Numbered from the stretch's first letter, positions 1 through 7,888 are shown. The stretch: DNA of 39,298 bases from Candidatus Scybalocola faecipullorum (GCA_018716485.1 DVJY01000025.1:1-39298), one strand, 5' to 3'. Numbers and translations are program-made. Notes: a model not told the origin generated them from the letters alone.

Positions 1-35
1 GAGGTTTTTTACTGTAAGCTAAAGCAATGCTGACT

Positions 36-60
36 CACCTGCATAGCAGGTGGTTTTTTT
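36..60 (+). terminator. Rho-independent terminator of a gene left of the window
   Basis: A 7-bp stem (CACCTGC / GCAGGTG) with an ATA loop is followed directly by seven T residues on the plus strand. No gene in the window reads into it, so it must end a plus-strand transcript that begins before base 1. Confidence 0.8.
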
Positions 61-140
61 ATTTCCAAAGTTCCGTTTTTCGGAACACGAAAAACTACAC
101 AATGGAAACAGGCCCTTGGCCTAACAGCAAATATAAAAAA

Positions 141-164
141 AGGAAGCCTCAGCTTCCTTTTTTT
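141..164. terminator. Bidirectional terminator after the polysaccharide deacetylase gene
   Basis: The inverted repeat AGGAAGC-CTCA-GCTTCCT has an A run on its left and a T run on its right, so it can stop transcription on both strands. It lies 8 bases past the stop codon of the minus-strand deacetylase gene and marks the end of the long minus-strand gene string. Confidence 0.85.
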
Positions 165-172
165 ATTTATCT

Positions 173-1549
173 TTATCCGTTGACATCATAAACCGGTACC
201 GGCCTGTCCGAATCAAAAACCGAATTCACGTCAAATAAGTCGCCCAGCCAGTCTTTTTTAGTCTCAATCTGCTGCCACATACGCTGACCGTCCACGTTTC
301 GGCGTCCCTGGCGGATATAATCGCCGTTAAGCTGCACCCAATACCGGGCGCCGTCCACATTGCAGAAAAACCTGAATCCTTTTTCACGCAAATACGCATA
401 TTTTTGATTGTCTGAACTGTAAGGATGCCAGTCTCCCACATCTTCTCCAAACGGATAGATCATAATATCTGTATCACCGACAATCGGCTTAACATTCTTT
501 TCCCACCGATCCGTATCCTCTTTAAACTTTTCCCACGATGTCTGCCCCATATGAATATGTCCCCAACTGTGGCTGGCAAATTCCCAGCCTTCGGCTTTTA
601 AAGCATCTGCCACTTCTTTTGCCTTCTGTATATCCTCGGACAGCGTCGGACTGTCTTTATACACTTCCGGGTCTGTACGGTAGCCAAGTACCCCGTTATA
701 GCCGGTCAATGCTAATATGCCTCTGGCGCCTTTATATGAGAAATCCGGATGTTCCTCAATAAACTGATCCAGCAGCGGCACAAGATCATATGCGCCATAA
801 CTGAGACTGCCGTCATCATTTTTATATTCGCAGGTCGGCTTTCCATTCTCGTCAAGGACAATTTTCCGGGCAAATCCTGTATCTTCCATATACTCATAAT
901 AGCTGACGTCATCCTGAGAGAGCACAAAAGGAATTTTCCCGGAAGGCAGCATAATATCGCCCGCTTCATAAGTAACATTACCGTTTTCATCAGTGACCTC
1001 TTTGACAAGATCATGAATACTTACGAGTACATACCCCTTATCATACATAGACTGCATAATCTTATTAAACTCGTCAATCGTTGTCATGACCATATTATAA
1101 CCGCTGGAACTGTCGCTTTTGAACGCCTTATCTGTATCATAAATCAGTGAATGGAAAAAAATATGCGTCACTTTAGTCACGTCTTCCCACCGGACTGTTT
1201 TTTCTTTCAATGCTTCATATTCGGAAATTTTCTGAATAATCTGCGCATCTTCGCCATAATTTTCAACAGACTTCAAAACATCTACAGCGCCGTCATAGTC
1301 ATAGCTTTGACTAAGCCGGTAAGCGTCAGCCATCTTCTCCTGACGGATCTGTTCTTTTGTCTTTGTTTCCTCTGTGGCATCTGCCGTCATACCTCCCGTA
1401 TTTCTCCCAGAAGTTCCTGCTCCGAAAATATTAAATTTATAAATACAGCCAACCGTGATCAGCCCTATTGTGATGATACAAAGACATATAATTGCCGTGA
1501 CTTTGATCATGCGGCTGTCCCTGTTTTTCTCATCCTTTGTTTGTTTCAT
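173..1549 (-). CDS. Membrane-anchored polysaccharide deacetylase (NodB-type)
   Basis: This 458-residue protein has one N-terminal membrane segment (about residues 16-38) and then an extracellular region. The C-terminal half carries the signatures of a carbohydrate esterase family 4 deacetylase: an Asp pair at D213-D214 after a beta strand, and the metal-binding H-x3-H pair H327/H331 in SHSWGH. Such enzymes remove N-acetyl groups from peptidoglycan or other surface glycans. The segment between the two motifs is longer than in minimal NodB domains, as in larger clostridial members. The start follows GAGGTG by 8 bases. It is last in the minus-strand string that includes LysM, GerW and FHA proteins, separated from the FHA gene by 167 bp with a perfect palindrome, so it may be transcribed separately. 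The glycan substrate cannot be told from sequence. Confidence 0.85.
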   Translation of the reverse strand: MKQTKDEKNRDSRMIKVTAIICLCIITIGLITVGCIYKFNIFGAGTSGRNTGGMTADATEETKTKEQIRQEKMADAYRLSQSYDYDGAVDVLKSVENYGEDAQIIQKISEYEALKEKTVRWEDVTKVTHIFFHSLIYDTDKAFKSDSSSGYNMVMTTIDEFNKIMQSMYDKGYVLVSIHDLVKEVTDENGNVTYEAGDIMLPSGKIPFVLSQDDVSYYEYMEDTGFARKIVLDENGKPTCEYKNDDGSLSYGAYDLVPLLDQFIEEHPDFSYKGARGILALTGYNGVLGYRTDPEVYKDSPTLSEDIQKAKEVADALKAEGWEFASHSWGHIHMGQTSWEKFKEDTDRWEKNVKPIVGDTDIMIYPFGEDVGDWHPYSSDNQKYAYLREKGFRFFCNVDGARYWVQLNGDYIRQGRRNVDGQRMWQQIETKKDWLGDLFDVNSVFDSDRPVPVYDVNG

Positions 1550-1610
1550 CTTGTGTCCACCTCATTTCACACACTTCCAATACCGCCTGCCGACGTATCT
1601 CTAAAGCATC

Positions 1611-1640
1611 AGCGGGGGCAGGATGCATCCTGCCCCCGCT
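1611..1640. repeat. Perfect 30-bp GC-rich palindrome between FHA and deacetylase genes
   Basis: Arm AGCGGGGGCAGGATG is followed immediately by its exact reverse complement, giving a 15-bp stem with no spacer. Neither side has a T tract, so it is not a standard terminator. It lies in the 167-bp gap between two minus-strand genes. It could be an RNA-processing or stability hairpin, a weak terminator, or a dispersed repeat; the sequence does not decide. Confidence 0.7.
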
Positions 1641-1716
1641 ATTTACAAGGTACCACAAACTATTTAATTTTAATGGTGCTAAATTCTTACAAATTTCTTT
1701 TTATTGGCAATCGTTG

Positions 1717-2994
1717 TCAATCTTCGCAGAAATAAGTAAACTCTTCGTTGGCCAGTTTAATTTTTACGCCGTTCATCAGCAAATAATTTTTGCCCGGCTC
1801 AAGTTTCTGCCCATTAAGATAAGTCGCATTTGTAGAATAATTATCGCAGATATAATATGTATTGTCCACATTATGAATGATAGCATGCATACGGCTAACT
1901 GCAGGATTATCGCTCAGCAGATAATCTGCCATGCCCGGAATTTTTCCTATTTTAAACTCATCTTTGTCCACTGTAATGATTTCCTGATTTTTAGCTCTTA
2001 CAAGATACGGATAATTCTTCTTCGGTTCAGGTGCCGCTCCCACTTCTTTGACTTCCGGCACCGGCGCAGCTTCCTTTGGCTCTGGAATGTCCGCCATTGG
2101 GCACTCCTGCTCCCCATTAAGCGTTTCAGGTTCCAGCACAATATCAGCCATAGGCTCCGCCTCAATCCGATCGTTCATCATCGGTTCTGGGATCTCTAAA
2201 TGAATATCCGATTCCGGTACTTGAGCCGCTGCAGCATCCGGTATATCAAACTCAGGTTCAGCCACCTTACCGGCTTCCGTATCCGCAGGCACCGACATAT
2301 CTTCAGGCACATCAAGTCCAGCAACGGCAGCCTCTGCGGCAACCGACTTAGCCACACGCATTGCCTGTTCCTGCAGGCTGACCGGACGAACATTTTGTTC
2401 CGGGGGTACAGGCATCTCCCCTGATACATCTTTAATTTTAGCCGGACCTTCTTTTATTTTTTGAATAAGGTTGTTGAAACTGCCCGGATCGATATGTTTA
2501 TTTTTATTAACATATGTAATGAGCCGTCCGACATAATCCAAATCTTCGGATTCATCGTAAACGGCATTGGCAAGTACCTCTTTGATAAAGGCTCTCATTG
2601 GTTTTGCAACGAGGCCGTGATCTGTCGCCGGCACATAAATAAATGTAATTTCTTCACTGTTTTTATCGACGAGTACAAGATCCGAATCAAGCATTAAATA
2701 ATGAGGGTCTATCTGATTCAAGTTAAAACATGCTTCTGCCTCCAGCACCCGCTCCATCAAATGAGCCACTTTCTGTCTGTTCAGTCCCATCGACATATAT
2801 TTTCTTAAAGACATCTTATCTGTGATATCATAACAAAAAACCTCATCGTCGAATTTACCGTCGGCCAGAAGCTGCTTTTCTTTTTTCAAAACACGGTAGG
2901 CTTTTTTATCAAAATCCGACCCTTCATACAATTCAAAAACGAGAGTTGTTGCGAAAGGTTTATTAGTGACATTGAACTCTTTAATATTCATCAT
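1717..2994 (-). CDS. DUF6382-type / FHA-domain protein
   Basis: A cytoplasmic 425-residue protein with no membrane segment. The N-terminal ~170 residues match the pattern of DUF6382 (CYDIT...MSLRKYM, then IDPHYLMLDSDLVLVD...FIYVP), a domain that precedes FHA domains in Lachnospiraceae. A Pro/Glu/Ala-rich linker follows (about 180-325). The last ~95 residues form an FHA domain with the phosphothreonine-binding pattern FKIGK...SRMHAIIH...NATYLNG. FHA domains bind phosphothreonine peptides, so the protein is probably a phospho-dependent scaffold. The start at 2994 is 5 bases after AAAGGAG; a second ATG at 2991 or TTG at 2997 is possible. It lies 25 bp after the 46-residue membrane peptide gene. 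No kinase gene is present in the window, so its partner is unknown. Confidence 0.85.
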   Translation of the reverse strand: MMNIKEFNVTNKPFATTLVFELYEGSDFDKKAYRVLKKEKQLLADGKFDDEVFCYDITDKMSLRKYMSMGLNRQKVAHLMERVLEAEACFNLNQIDPHYLMLDSDLVLVDKNSEEITFIYVPATDHGLVAKPMRAFIKEVLANAVYDESEDLDYVGRLITYVNKNKHIDPGSFNNLIQKIKEGPAKIKDVSGEMPVPPEQNVRPVSLQEQAMRVAKSVAAEAAVAGLDVPEDMSVPADTEAGKVAEPEFDIPDAAAAQVPESDIHLEIPEPMMNDRIEAEPMADIVLEPETLNGEQECPMADIPEPKEAAPVPEVKEVGAAPEPKKNYPYLVRAKNQEIITVDKDEFKIGKIPGMADYLLSDNPAVSRMHAIIHNVDNTYYICDNYSTNATYLNGQKLEPGKNYLLMNGVKIKLANEEFTYFCED

Positions 2995-3019
2995 CAAGAC
3001 TCCTTTTCCAATATGTGAT

Positions 3020-3160
3020 CTACTCTGTATTAAACAGGTTATATCCTAAGACAAGGCAGAAAATTATCATACATATACTCAGCAGGCTGGCCCGCATAAA
3101 CAGCATGACGGTCATTCCCGCGGCAAACCAGAAAAGCGTATAGCCGCATACTCTTTTCAA
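3020..3160 (-). CDS. Small one- or two-pass membrane protein, 46 residues
   Basis: An open frame of 46 codons begins at TTG (3160-3158) and ends at TAG (3022-3020). It has a very good ribosome site, GGAGGAG, six bases before the start. The product starts MKRVCGYTLFW and is almost wholly hydrophobic, with two candidate membrane stretches (about 7-21 and 24-41) ending in GYNLFNTE. It resembles small conserved membrane peptides of Clostridia that I recall by pattern (MKR-x-x-GY-x-LFW...LLGYNLF), whose function is unknown. It sits between gerW and the FHA gene, in the same direction, with gaps of 67 and 25 bp. Its TTG start and small size make it easy to miss. Confidence 0.75.
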   Translation of the reverse strand: MKRVCGYTLFWFAAGMTVMLFMRASLLSICMIIFCLVLGYNLFNTE

Positions 3161-3227
3161 AGCACTCTCCTCCGGAAAAGTTCTTTTTATAGTTTATGCG
3201 GCTCTAATTTTAGCCTTGCCTGTCCAT

Positions 3228-3638
3228 TTAATTTTGCTGTTCACCGTCATTTTCCATCTTGTGGACAACATCTTCCACTATTTCTTCTGTATCATCACGG
3301 TCTGAACCTTTTGTGAATTTGTTTATAATATCCGGCACCATATCAATCACTTTTGAAACAACATCCTGCGAACGGCTGACCGGAACCATCTTTACGCCGT
3401 CATCAGAAATAACAAGAACTGCCGCAGGACTCATCTTACCGCCCAAACCTCCGGCTGCGCTGCCCTTATCCGTCTTATCCCATGCACCGGCGCCCACACC
3501 GAAAGAAACATCGATCAGCGGAATAATGATTTTATCTTTAATATGAACCACATCACCAACAACGGTCTTGGAGGACATAAACTTATCCATCCCATCGAAC
3601 AATGATGCCACGGTTGTACTTAATTTATTTTCAGCCAT
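3228..3638 (-). CDS. gerW: GerW family sporulation protein (YtfJ)
   Basis: This 136-residue protein matches the YtfJ/GerW family: a helical N-terminus (MAENKLSTTVASLFDGMDKFM), then a VVGD-x-V...IIPLIDVSFGVGAG block, a Gly-rich GGLGGKMSP loop and VLVISDDGVKMVPV. In Bacillus subtilis GerW is a forespore protein needed for some germination responses, and its gene is next to ytfI, which encodes a DUF2953 protein. The same pairing occurs here with the upstream gene. The C-terminal ~25 residues are acidic and variable. The start has GGAGG five to seven bases upstream. It is the clearest sign in this window that the organism forms spores, although GerW-like proteins also occur in some non-sporulating lineages. 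Confidence 0.9.
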   Translation of the reverse strand: MAENKLSTTVASLFDGMDKFMSSKTVVGDVVHIKDKIIIPLIDVSFGVGAGAWDKTDKGSAAGGLGGKMSPAAVLVISDDGVKMVPVSRSQDVVSKVIDMVPDIINKFTKGSDRDDTEEIVEDVVHKMENDGEQQN

Positions 3639-3715
3639 AATTACCTCCTTCTGACGCTTCCGTGCGCCGCCCTTGCAGATCCGGAATTTTACTTCTTAAC
3701 GTTTTTCAACAACTT

Positions 3716-4690
3716 TCACTGCTTTTGAATATTTTTAAGTTCTGAAAGGATTCTTCTCAGATCTTTATCCAACACCAGTCCCAAGCACCAAACAGCCAGC
3801 GTCACCAGCCGTATGCGCCCTGAAAAACTGACTTTTGCTTCAAATATCTGCCGGTCAAAATCCGGCTGTATGTTCAGCCGTCCGTGATATGCCGGATAAA
3901 GCACTGCCGCAGCTCCCAGAAGCCTTCCGGTCTGTTCCGGGTCTTCCATGCCGAAATGAATCCATCCTGAAAACTTTTGCGGAAGCATATGACGCAGAAC
4001 TTTGAAAATCGTTCGCTTCACTTTCAAAAAGGCCGGCCTGTTTTTTGGCGCCGTCAAAATCGCCGTCAGCTTCTCTTTTTTTCGGCATAATGCTGTGATT
4101 TTTTTGCCTGCTTTTATCATACCCGATTTCAGCTTTAAAAACAACTCATGAATCTTATTTATCTGCTTTTTTATCCGTTCCGGCACTGCCTTCAGCTTGG
4201 AAAACCACGAGTTTTTCTCCTGACGGGCAGGTTCTTTTTCCGTCAAAACAGGACGTTTTCCTTCGAGTTCCTTTAAAGTCTCCCTATGGATAGTATGAAC
4301 ATCTGCCGGCGCTTCATTCTCTGTTTTTTGACTTTTCTCTGCTTCTTTAATAACTTTTGTTTTTTTCGGCTTTGTCTTTCGAGAGGACTTTTCCTTCACT
4401 TTTTTCTCAGCCTTCGGTTCCTTACCCGCCACAGTCACGCCTGCAATTTTAACTTTAAATTTTCCTTTATTTTTATCGTCGTTGCTGTCAAATGCCGCTT
4501 TCATGCTAAACAGATGCCACAGCCATGTCACCCGGATTTCACCGTTAATCTCACTTTCCATATAGCTTCCGCTGCCCCGGTAGCGGACCGGCACACATAA
4601 TACAGCGCACAAACACAGGATCAGCAGCCCGATGACACACAACAGAATGATTCCGATAATTTTCAATATCAATAAAACTATATGTATCAT
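3716..4690 (-). CDS. DUF2953 membrane protein (YtfI-like)
   Basis: The product is 324 residues. A long hydrophobic N-terminal segment (about residues 1-33, MIHIVLLILKIIG...) is followed by VPVRYRGSG and a beta-rich stretch, then a Lys/Glu-rich low-complexity linker (about 85-200), and a C-terminal part containing PQKFSGWIHFGMEDPEQTGRLLG, which is characteristic of DUF2953. The family partners GerW/YtfJ in Bacillus and Clostridia. I chose the ATG at 4690 over an upstream ATG at 4723 because it forms an ATGA overlap with the stop of the preceding gene and has AAGGAG at the right distance. Molecular function is unknown; the context suggests a role in spore or envelope formation. Confidence 0.82.
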   Translation of the reverse strand: MIHIVLLILKIIGIILLCVIGLLILCLCAVLCVPVRYRGSGSYMESEINGEIRVTWLWHLFSMKAAFDSNDDKNKGKFKVKIAGVTVAGKEPKAEKKVKEKSSRKTKPKKTKVIKEAEKSQKTENEAPADVHTIHRETLKELEGKRPVLTEKEPARQEKNSWFSKLKAVPERIKKQINKIHELFLKLKSGMIKAGKKITALCRKKEKLTAILTAPKNRPAFLKVKRTIFKVLRHMLPQKFSGWIHFGMEDPEQTGRLLGAAAVLYPAYHGRLNIQPDFDRQIFEAKVSFSGRIRLVTLAVWCLGLVLDKDLRRILSELKNIQKQ

Positions 4691-5022
4691 CGATCTGCTC
4701 CTTTTTTTCTTTGCCGTCCGCAAAAATAAGTTCGAGTATCAAATCCGCCGGTTGCTTTATAAACGTCATACACGATTGTTCCGGCCAACACCATCGCCTC
4801 ATATCTGCTCCCCGCAATGCCGACAACCACAGCCGGTTTTCTGCGCATATATTTCACTTTCAGCTGTTCGCTGGAAATAATATCCAAAAGGCAACCGGGG
4901 CTTTCCGGTAAAATAATGCAATAATAGCCGACTGCAAATTTTCTGTATTTGATTTCATATTTGACGGTTCTTTTCAGACCGCTGACGGATTCGCCCCAAT
5001 ACAATTTTTTTAAAAGACGCAT
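4687..5022 (-). CDS. Conserved-looking hypothetical protein, 111 residues
   Basis: I do not recognise a function. The product is a basic, soluble-looking protein with alternating strands (FAVGYYCIILPESPGCLLDII) and a C-terminal helix and strand (RYEAMVLAGTIVYDVYKATGGFDTRTYF). I recall similar C-terminal patterns (a helix, then TGGFD-x-R) in short Lachnospiraceae proteins encoded beside DUF2953 genes, but this is memory and not a search. Its stop overlaps the DUF2953 start by ATGA, so the two are translationally coupled. It starts 26 bp after the previous gene. The ribosome site is weak and distant (GGGGAG about 15 bases upstream), so coupling to the gene before is plausible. Confidence 0.7.
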   Translation of the reverse strand: MRLLKKLYWGESVSGLKRTVKYEIKYRKFAVGYYCIILPESPGCLLDIISSEQLKVKYMRRKPAVVVGIAGSRYEAMVLAGTIVYDVYKATGGFDTRTYFCGRQRKKGADR

Positions 5023-5048
5023 CTGACTGTTTACACACTCCCCGTCAT

Positions 5049-6458
5049 CTATTGATCACTGTCCTGCTCCTCTAAAATCATCTGACTGACAAGATCAACA
5101 CATACCTGTCTGGCACTTTCGTCGTGGCAGCCTTCCATGCACCTGATAATATATTGTCTGAAATCATCCAGACGATCAAAGCAGACCGGAAGTGATTCAA
5201 GAACAAATGCCATCTCTGCCCGTTTAAACTCACGATCCAAAGTTGCCAAAACCTCTCTGTAATACTTTTCCAGCTGTGTCACTGCCGCATCCATCCATGC
5301 TTCATCAACTGCAAAGTATGTACCTCTTTTCCCGAGGGGCTCCAAAGAAGCCTCGTTAAACATCCTTGCGCAGTAATACAGACTGTTATAGAGGCCGTTC
5401 AAAGCCAGTCCGTCAATTTTATCCGGATACAGCGTCATAATTTCATATAAGGCGTTTTCAAGCATCAAATGCTCGCCGCGCAGTGTGTCCTGACAATCTG
5501 TCAGTTCACGCAACAGCCCCACAATATCTTCATCCGGCGTCAAAAAGCTGCCCTTTTCCACAGAATGACAAAAATCTTTAATCACAGCCGCTGCCTTTTT
5601 CGTATCACTTGTCTCTGCCAGCACATACATTTTTGTCAAAAGGAAAATATAAAAATTATTTATAATATCGGCCATATAGAGACAAAGTTTTAAATTATCG
5701 GAAATATCCACTGCCGCACCTTCAATATCTTCCAGTGCTTTGGCACATTCTTTAGCGCCAATTGTCCGGATAGACAGCTGCTCCATCGATCTGCACAGCG
5801 CCATCAGCGATTCATATTTCGGATTTAATCCGTCAAAATTCATCGGCCGGACACATTCTTTAATACTTTCAAAAAACATCTCGGCAATATCATTGCGTAC
5901 GCCGCAATAATATTGACAGCTTTTACGGACCATATCCGTAAATTTATCGATTGTCATGCGTACAGGAAGTTCTCCCATGACCGCCTGAATCCGTTCATTG
6001 GCCTCAACCGGATCCGAAACACTGACATAACTGATGACTTCATCAGCAAAGGCTTCAATATCGTATTCGGTATGTTTATTGCCTGTTTTATATTCGGCCT
6101 GATTAAGTAAATATTCATAAATTTTCAAATAATACGTATAGTCTTCCAAATCCCCGATGTTTGTGATTACCTGCGTTCTCATTGCATCGATGCGGTCAAT
6201 CCATGTCTTAGTCTGTGTATAGTCGCCTTCAACTGCCGATTTGATCATAGTCATCACTTCTGAAAGCATCGCCCGGCATTCATCTGCCAGTTCTCCCTTA
6301 CCTTCACTGACCGCATCATAATATTCTGTCAAATTCATTGCCAGATGATATGACGCCTGACGGTAATAAGACATTGCCAAACTGTTGCCGTAAGCTGACA
6401 GATGTTCCTCCAGATTGTTTCCACTTTTTATCTCTTTAATCAGTTTATTCAAATTCAA
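5049..6458 (-). CDS. Large helical cytoplasmic protein of unknown function
   Basis: This 469-residue protein has no signal peptide or membrane segment. It appears to be nearly all alpha-helical, with many Tyr- and Leu-containing repeats of helix-turn-helix type (for example YTYYLKIYEYLLNQAEYK and LNGLYNSLYYCARMFNEA). This could be a TPR-like or other solenoid scaffold, but I cannot match it to a family. The frame starts at a TTG nine bases after GGGGAG; no ATG fits better. It lies 29 bp after the rhomboid-like gene and 26 bp before the 111-residue gene, so it is embedded in the same transcript. Confidence 0.72.
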   Translation of the reverse strand: MNLNKLIKEIKSGNNLEEHLSAYGNSLAMSYYRQASYHLAMNLTEYYDAVSEGKGELADECRAMLSEVMTMIKSAVEGDYTQTKTWIDRIDAMRTQVITNIGDLEDYTYYLKIYEYLLNQAEYKTGNKHTEYDIEAFADEVISYVSVSDPVEANERIQAVMGELPVRMTIDKFTDMVRKSCQYYCGVRNDIAEMFFESIKECVRPMNFDGLNPKYESLMALCRSMEQLSIRTIGAKECAKALEDIEGAAVDISDNLKLCLYMADIINNFYIFLLTKMYVLAETSDTKKAAAVIKDFCHSVEKGSFLTPDEDIVGLLRELTDCQDTLRGEHLMLENALYEIMTLYPDKIDGLALNGLYNSLYYCARMFNEASLEPLGKRGTYFAVDEAWMDAAVTQLEKYYREVLATLDREFKRAEMAFVLESLPVCFDRLDDFRQYIIRCMEGCHDESARQVCVDLVSQMILEEQDSDQ

Positions 6459-6487
6459 ATAACTCAGCTCCCCGTTAGATTTCTTTT

Positions 6488-7369
6488 TTACTGCACATGT
6501 TTATGTGTAAACAAATGATCATTGCAGTATTCATAATTGCCGTTGCATTTTGAACAGAATCGAAACTCCAGATTTTCATCATCAAGTTCTGTCCGTCCGC
6601 AGACTGCACAGCGGTGCCTCGGCACAATTTTCTTTGCCGAATGTTCCGGTCCCGGCGCTTTGCCCTGATATGCCGGTCCGCCCATCTGCTGGCCCCGGCG
6701 CATATTCCGTTCAAACTGATGTCTGCGGATATACTGATGGGGCGAATGTTTATCTCTCATAAACGAGAAGAAATAGAATATGAAATTGATCATTGCAAGT
6801 ACAATTGCGATGCATGTACCGTAATCTCCTCTTGTCAGTGCCTGAATAAACTCAAGAATAATCAGCAGCCCGTAGGCATAGCCGAGCCACTTCATCTTAA
6901 TCGGAATAATGAAAAAGAGCAGAAGCTGCATATCCGGTATAACTGTGGCAAAAGCAAGGAAGAGAGACATATTGATATAGAACGTATCCAAAAGATATAT
7001 CTGTCCTGTCACCAGATAGACAATGACCGCACCGAGCACGGTGCCCAACACGCCTGTAAAATAATACAAATTGAACCGAAACGCGCCCCATACTTTTTCC
7101 AGCGTATTTCCAAGGAAATAATACAAATATAATGTAAAAATAAAAAAGATCGGGCTTGTACTCGGTGACTGCATAAGAAATGTAAAAATCCTCCAGATTT
7201 CTCCATGAAGCAGCCGTTCCGCATTTAATGAAAAGTAAACAAGATAGACTTCTGGCGCCGTCCACTCAAGAATCAGGCCAAGCCCATAAATAATGATAAT
7301 ATAGCGCATCAAATGCGGGATTGCAAATCGACCGATTTTTCTTTCTAATTTATCAACCCATGTACCCAA
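6488..7369 (-). CDS. Rhomboid-like membrane protein, probably catalytically dead, with C-terminal zinc-binding motif
   Basis: The 293-residue protein has about six membrane segments and clear rhomboid landmarks: the loop motif HGEIWRIFTF (55-64) and GNTLEKVWGAFRF (87-99). In place of the catalytic GxSG it has I-N-M-S-L (132-136), so the serine may persist but both glycines are gone. The last membrane segment (about 183-202) has no histidine, so a Ser-His dyad cannot form. It is therefore most likely a pseudoprotease of the iRhom/derlin type. The last 40 residues hold C254, C257, C272, C275, C282, H285, H289 and H291, a pattern expected to bind zinc. The TTG start at 7369 has GAGGTG seven bases upstream. 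It follows the LysM gene after an 86-bp gap containing a hairpin. Confidence 0.82.
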   Translation of the reverse strand: MGTWVDKLERKIGRFAIPHLMRYIIIIYGLGLILEWTAPEVYLVYFSLNAERLLHGEIWRIFTFLMQSPSTSPIFFIFTLYLYYFLGNTLEKVWGAFRFNLYYFTGVLGTVLGAVIVYLVTGQIYLLDTFYINMSLFLAFATVIPDMQLLLFFIIPIKMKWLGYAYGLLIILEFIQALTRGDYGTCIAIVLAMINFIFYFFSFMRDKHSPHQYIRRHQFERNMRRGQQMGGPAYQGKAPGPEHSAKKIVPRHRCAVCGRTELDDENLEFRFCSKCNGNYEYCNDHLFTHKHVQ

Positions 7370-7400
7370 ATTTTCACCTCATTTTTTGCTTTTTTTATCA

Positions 7401-7427
7401 TACAGGAGCCTCAATCCGGCTCCTGTA
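7401..7427 (-). other. Intercistronic hairpin between LysM and rhomboid-like genes
   Basis: A perfect 10-bp stem (TACAGGAGCC / GGCTCCTGTA) with a seven-base loop lies between the two minus-strand genes. On the minus strand it is followed by ATGATAAAAAAA, not a T tract, so it is unlikely to terminate strongly. It could dampen or separate expression of the small LysM gene from the genes after it. Confidence 0.55.
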
Positions 7428-7455
7428 CCCTGTCTTTTCAATTATATTAAAGCCG

Positions 7456-7830
7456 CTAAATATTGTCAATGTTTATTCTGGTGCCTTCTTTCAAAATCAT
7501 CGCCGCAAGCTGCGGATTGTTTTTTTCAAATTGTTCAGGCGTCATATTGTATTTTTTCAAAATTTCATGAAGTGTATCACCCTTTTTTACGATAATCTGA
7601 TGTCTTTGCGGCCGTCTGCCTCCGCTCATGCTGCTCATCGGAATACAGATTTTCTGCCCGATAGCCAGATTGTAGACGTCTGTATTAGGATTTGCCTCAA
7701 AAATCGCGTCCAGACTGACGCCGTAAAGACGGCTCAGCTTATAAAGCGTATCGCCCTTAACAATCGTATGAAGGATCCCCCTGCATGCCGCAGCGCCCTG
7801 TATTGAAAGCCGGTCACTGTAATAATTCAT
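7456..7830 (-). CDS. Protein with two LysM domains
   Basis: A 124-residue protein made of two LysM repeats: HTIVKGDTLYKLSRLYGVS...ANPN...IGQKICIP (about 21-64) and QIIVKKGDTLHEILKKYNM...NNPQ...GTRINI (about 78-121). LysM domains bind the GlcNAc-containing backbone of peptidoglycan. There is no obvious signal peptide, so it may act inside a developing spore or leave by another route; several spore-coat proteins also have LysM domains and no signal. An AAGAGG site lies seven bases before the ATG. It is the first gene of the minus-strand string that contains GerW, and a plausible promoter precedes it. Confidence 0.9.
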   Translation of the reverse strand: MNYYSDRLSIQGAAACRGILHTIVKGDTLYKLSRLYGVSLDAIFEANPNTDVYNLAIGQKICIPMSSMSGGRRPQRHQIIVKKGDTLHEILKKYNMTPEQFEKNNPQLAAMILKEGTRINIDNI

Positions 7831-7859
7831 GAAAATGCCTCTTTTCTCTTTTAATGTCT

Positions 7860-7888
7860 AGTATATTCATGCTGTTTTTATTGGTGAA
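7860..7888 (-). promoter_or_regulatory. Candidate promoter of the LysM gene
   Basis: On the minus strand TTCACC is separated by 17 bases from TATACT, ending about 30 bases before the LysM start. Four of six and five of six positions match the vegetative consensus. It is in the divergent AT-rich region shared with the 1414-residue gene. Confidence 0.5.

Noticed and set aside
1537-2199. 220-codon plus-strand frame opposite the FHA gene
   Set aside because: It is an antisense shadow: low-complexity His/Arg/Ile-rich product, no ribosome site, and the opposite strand encodes clear domains.
4691-4723. Longer DUF2953 start adding MRTAKKKRSRS
   Set aside because: The ATG at 4690 has the ribosome site and overlaps the upstream stop; the extension would lie wholly inside the preceding gene.
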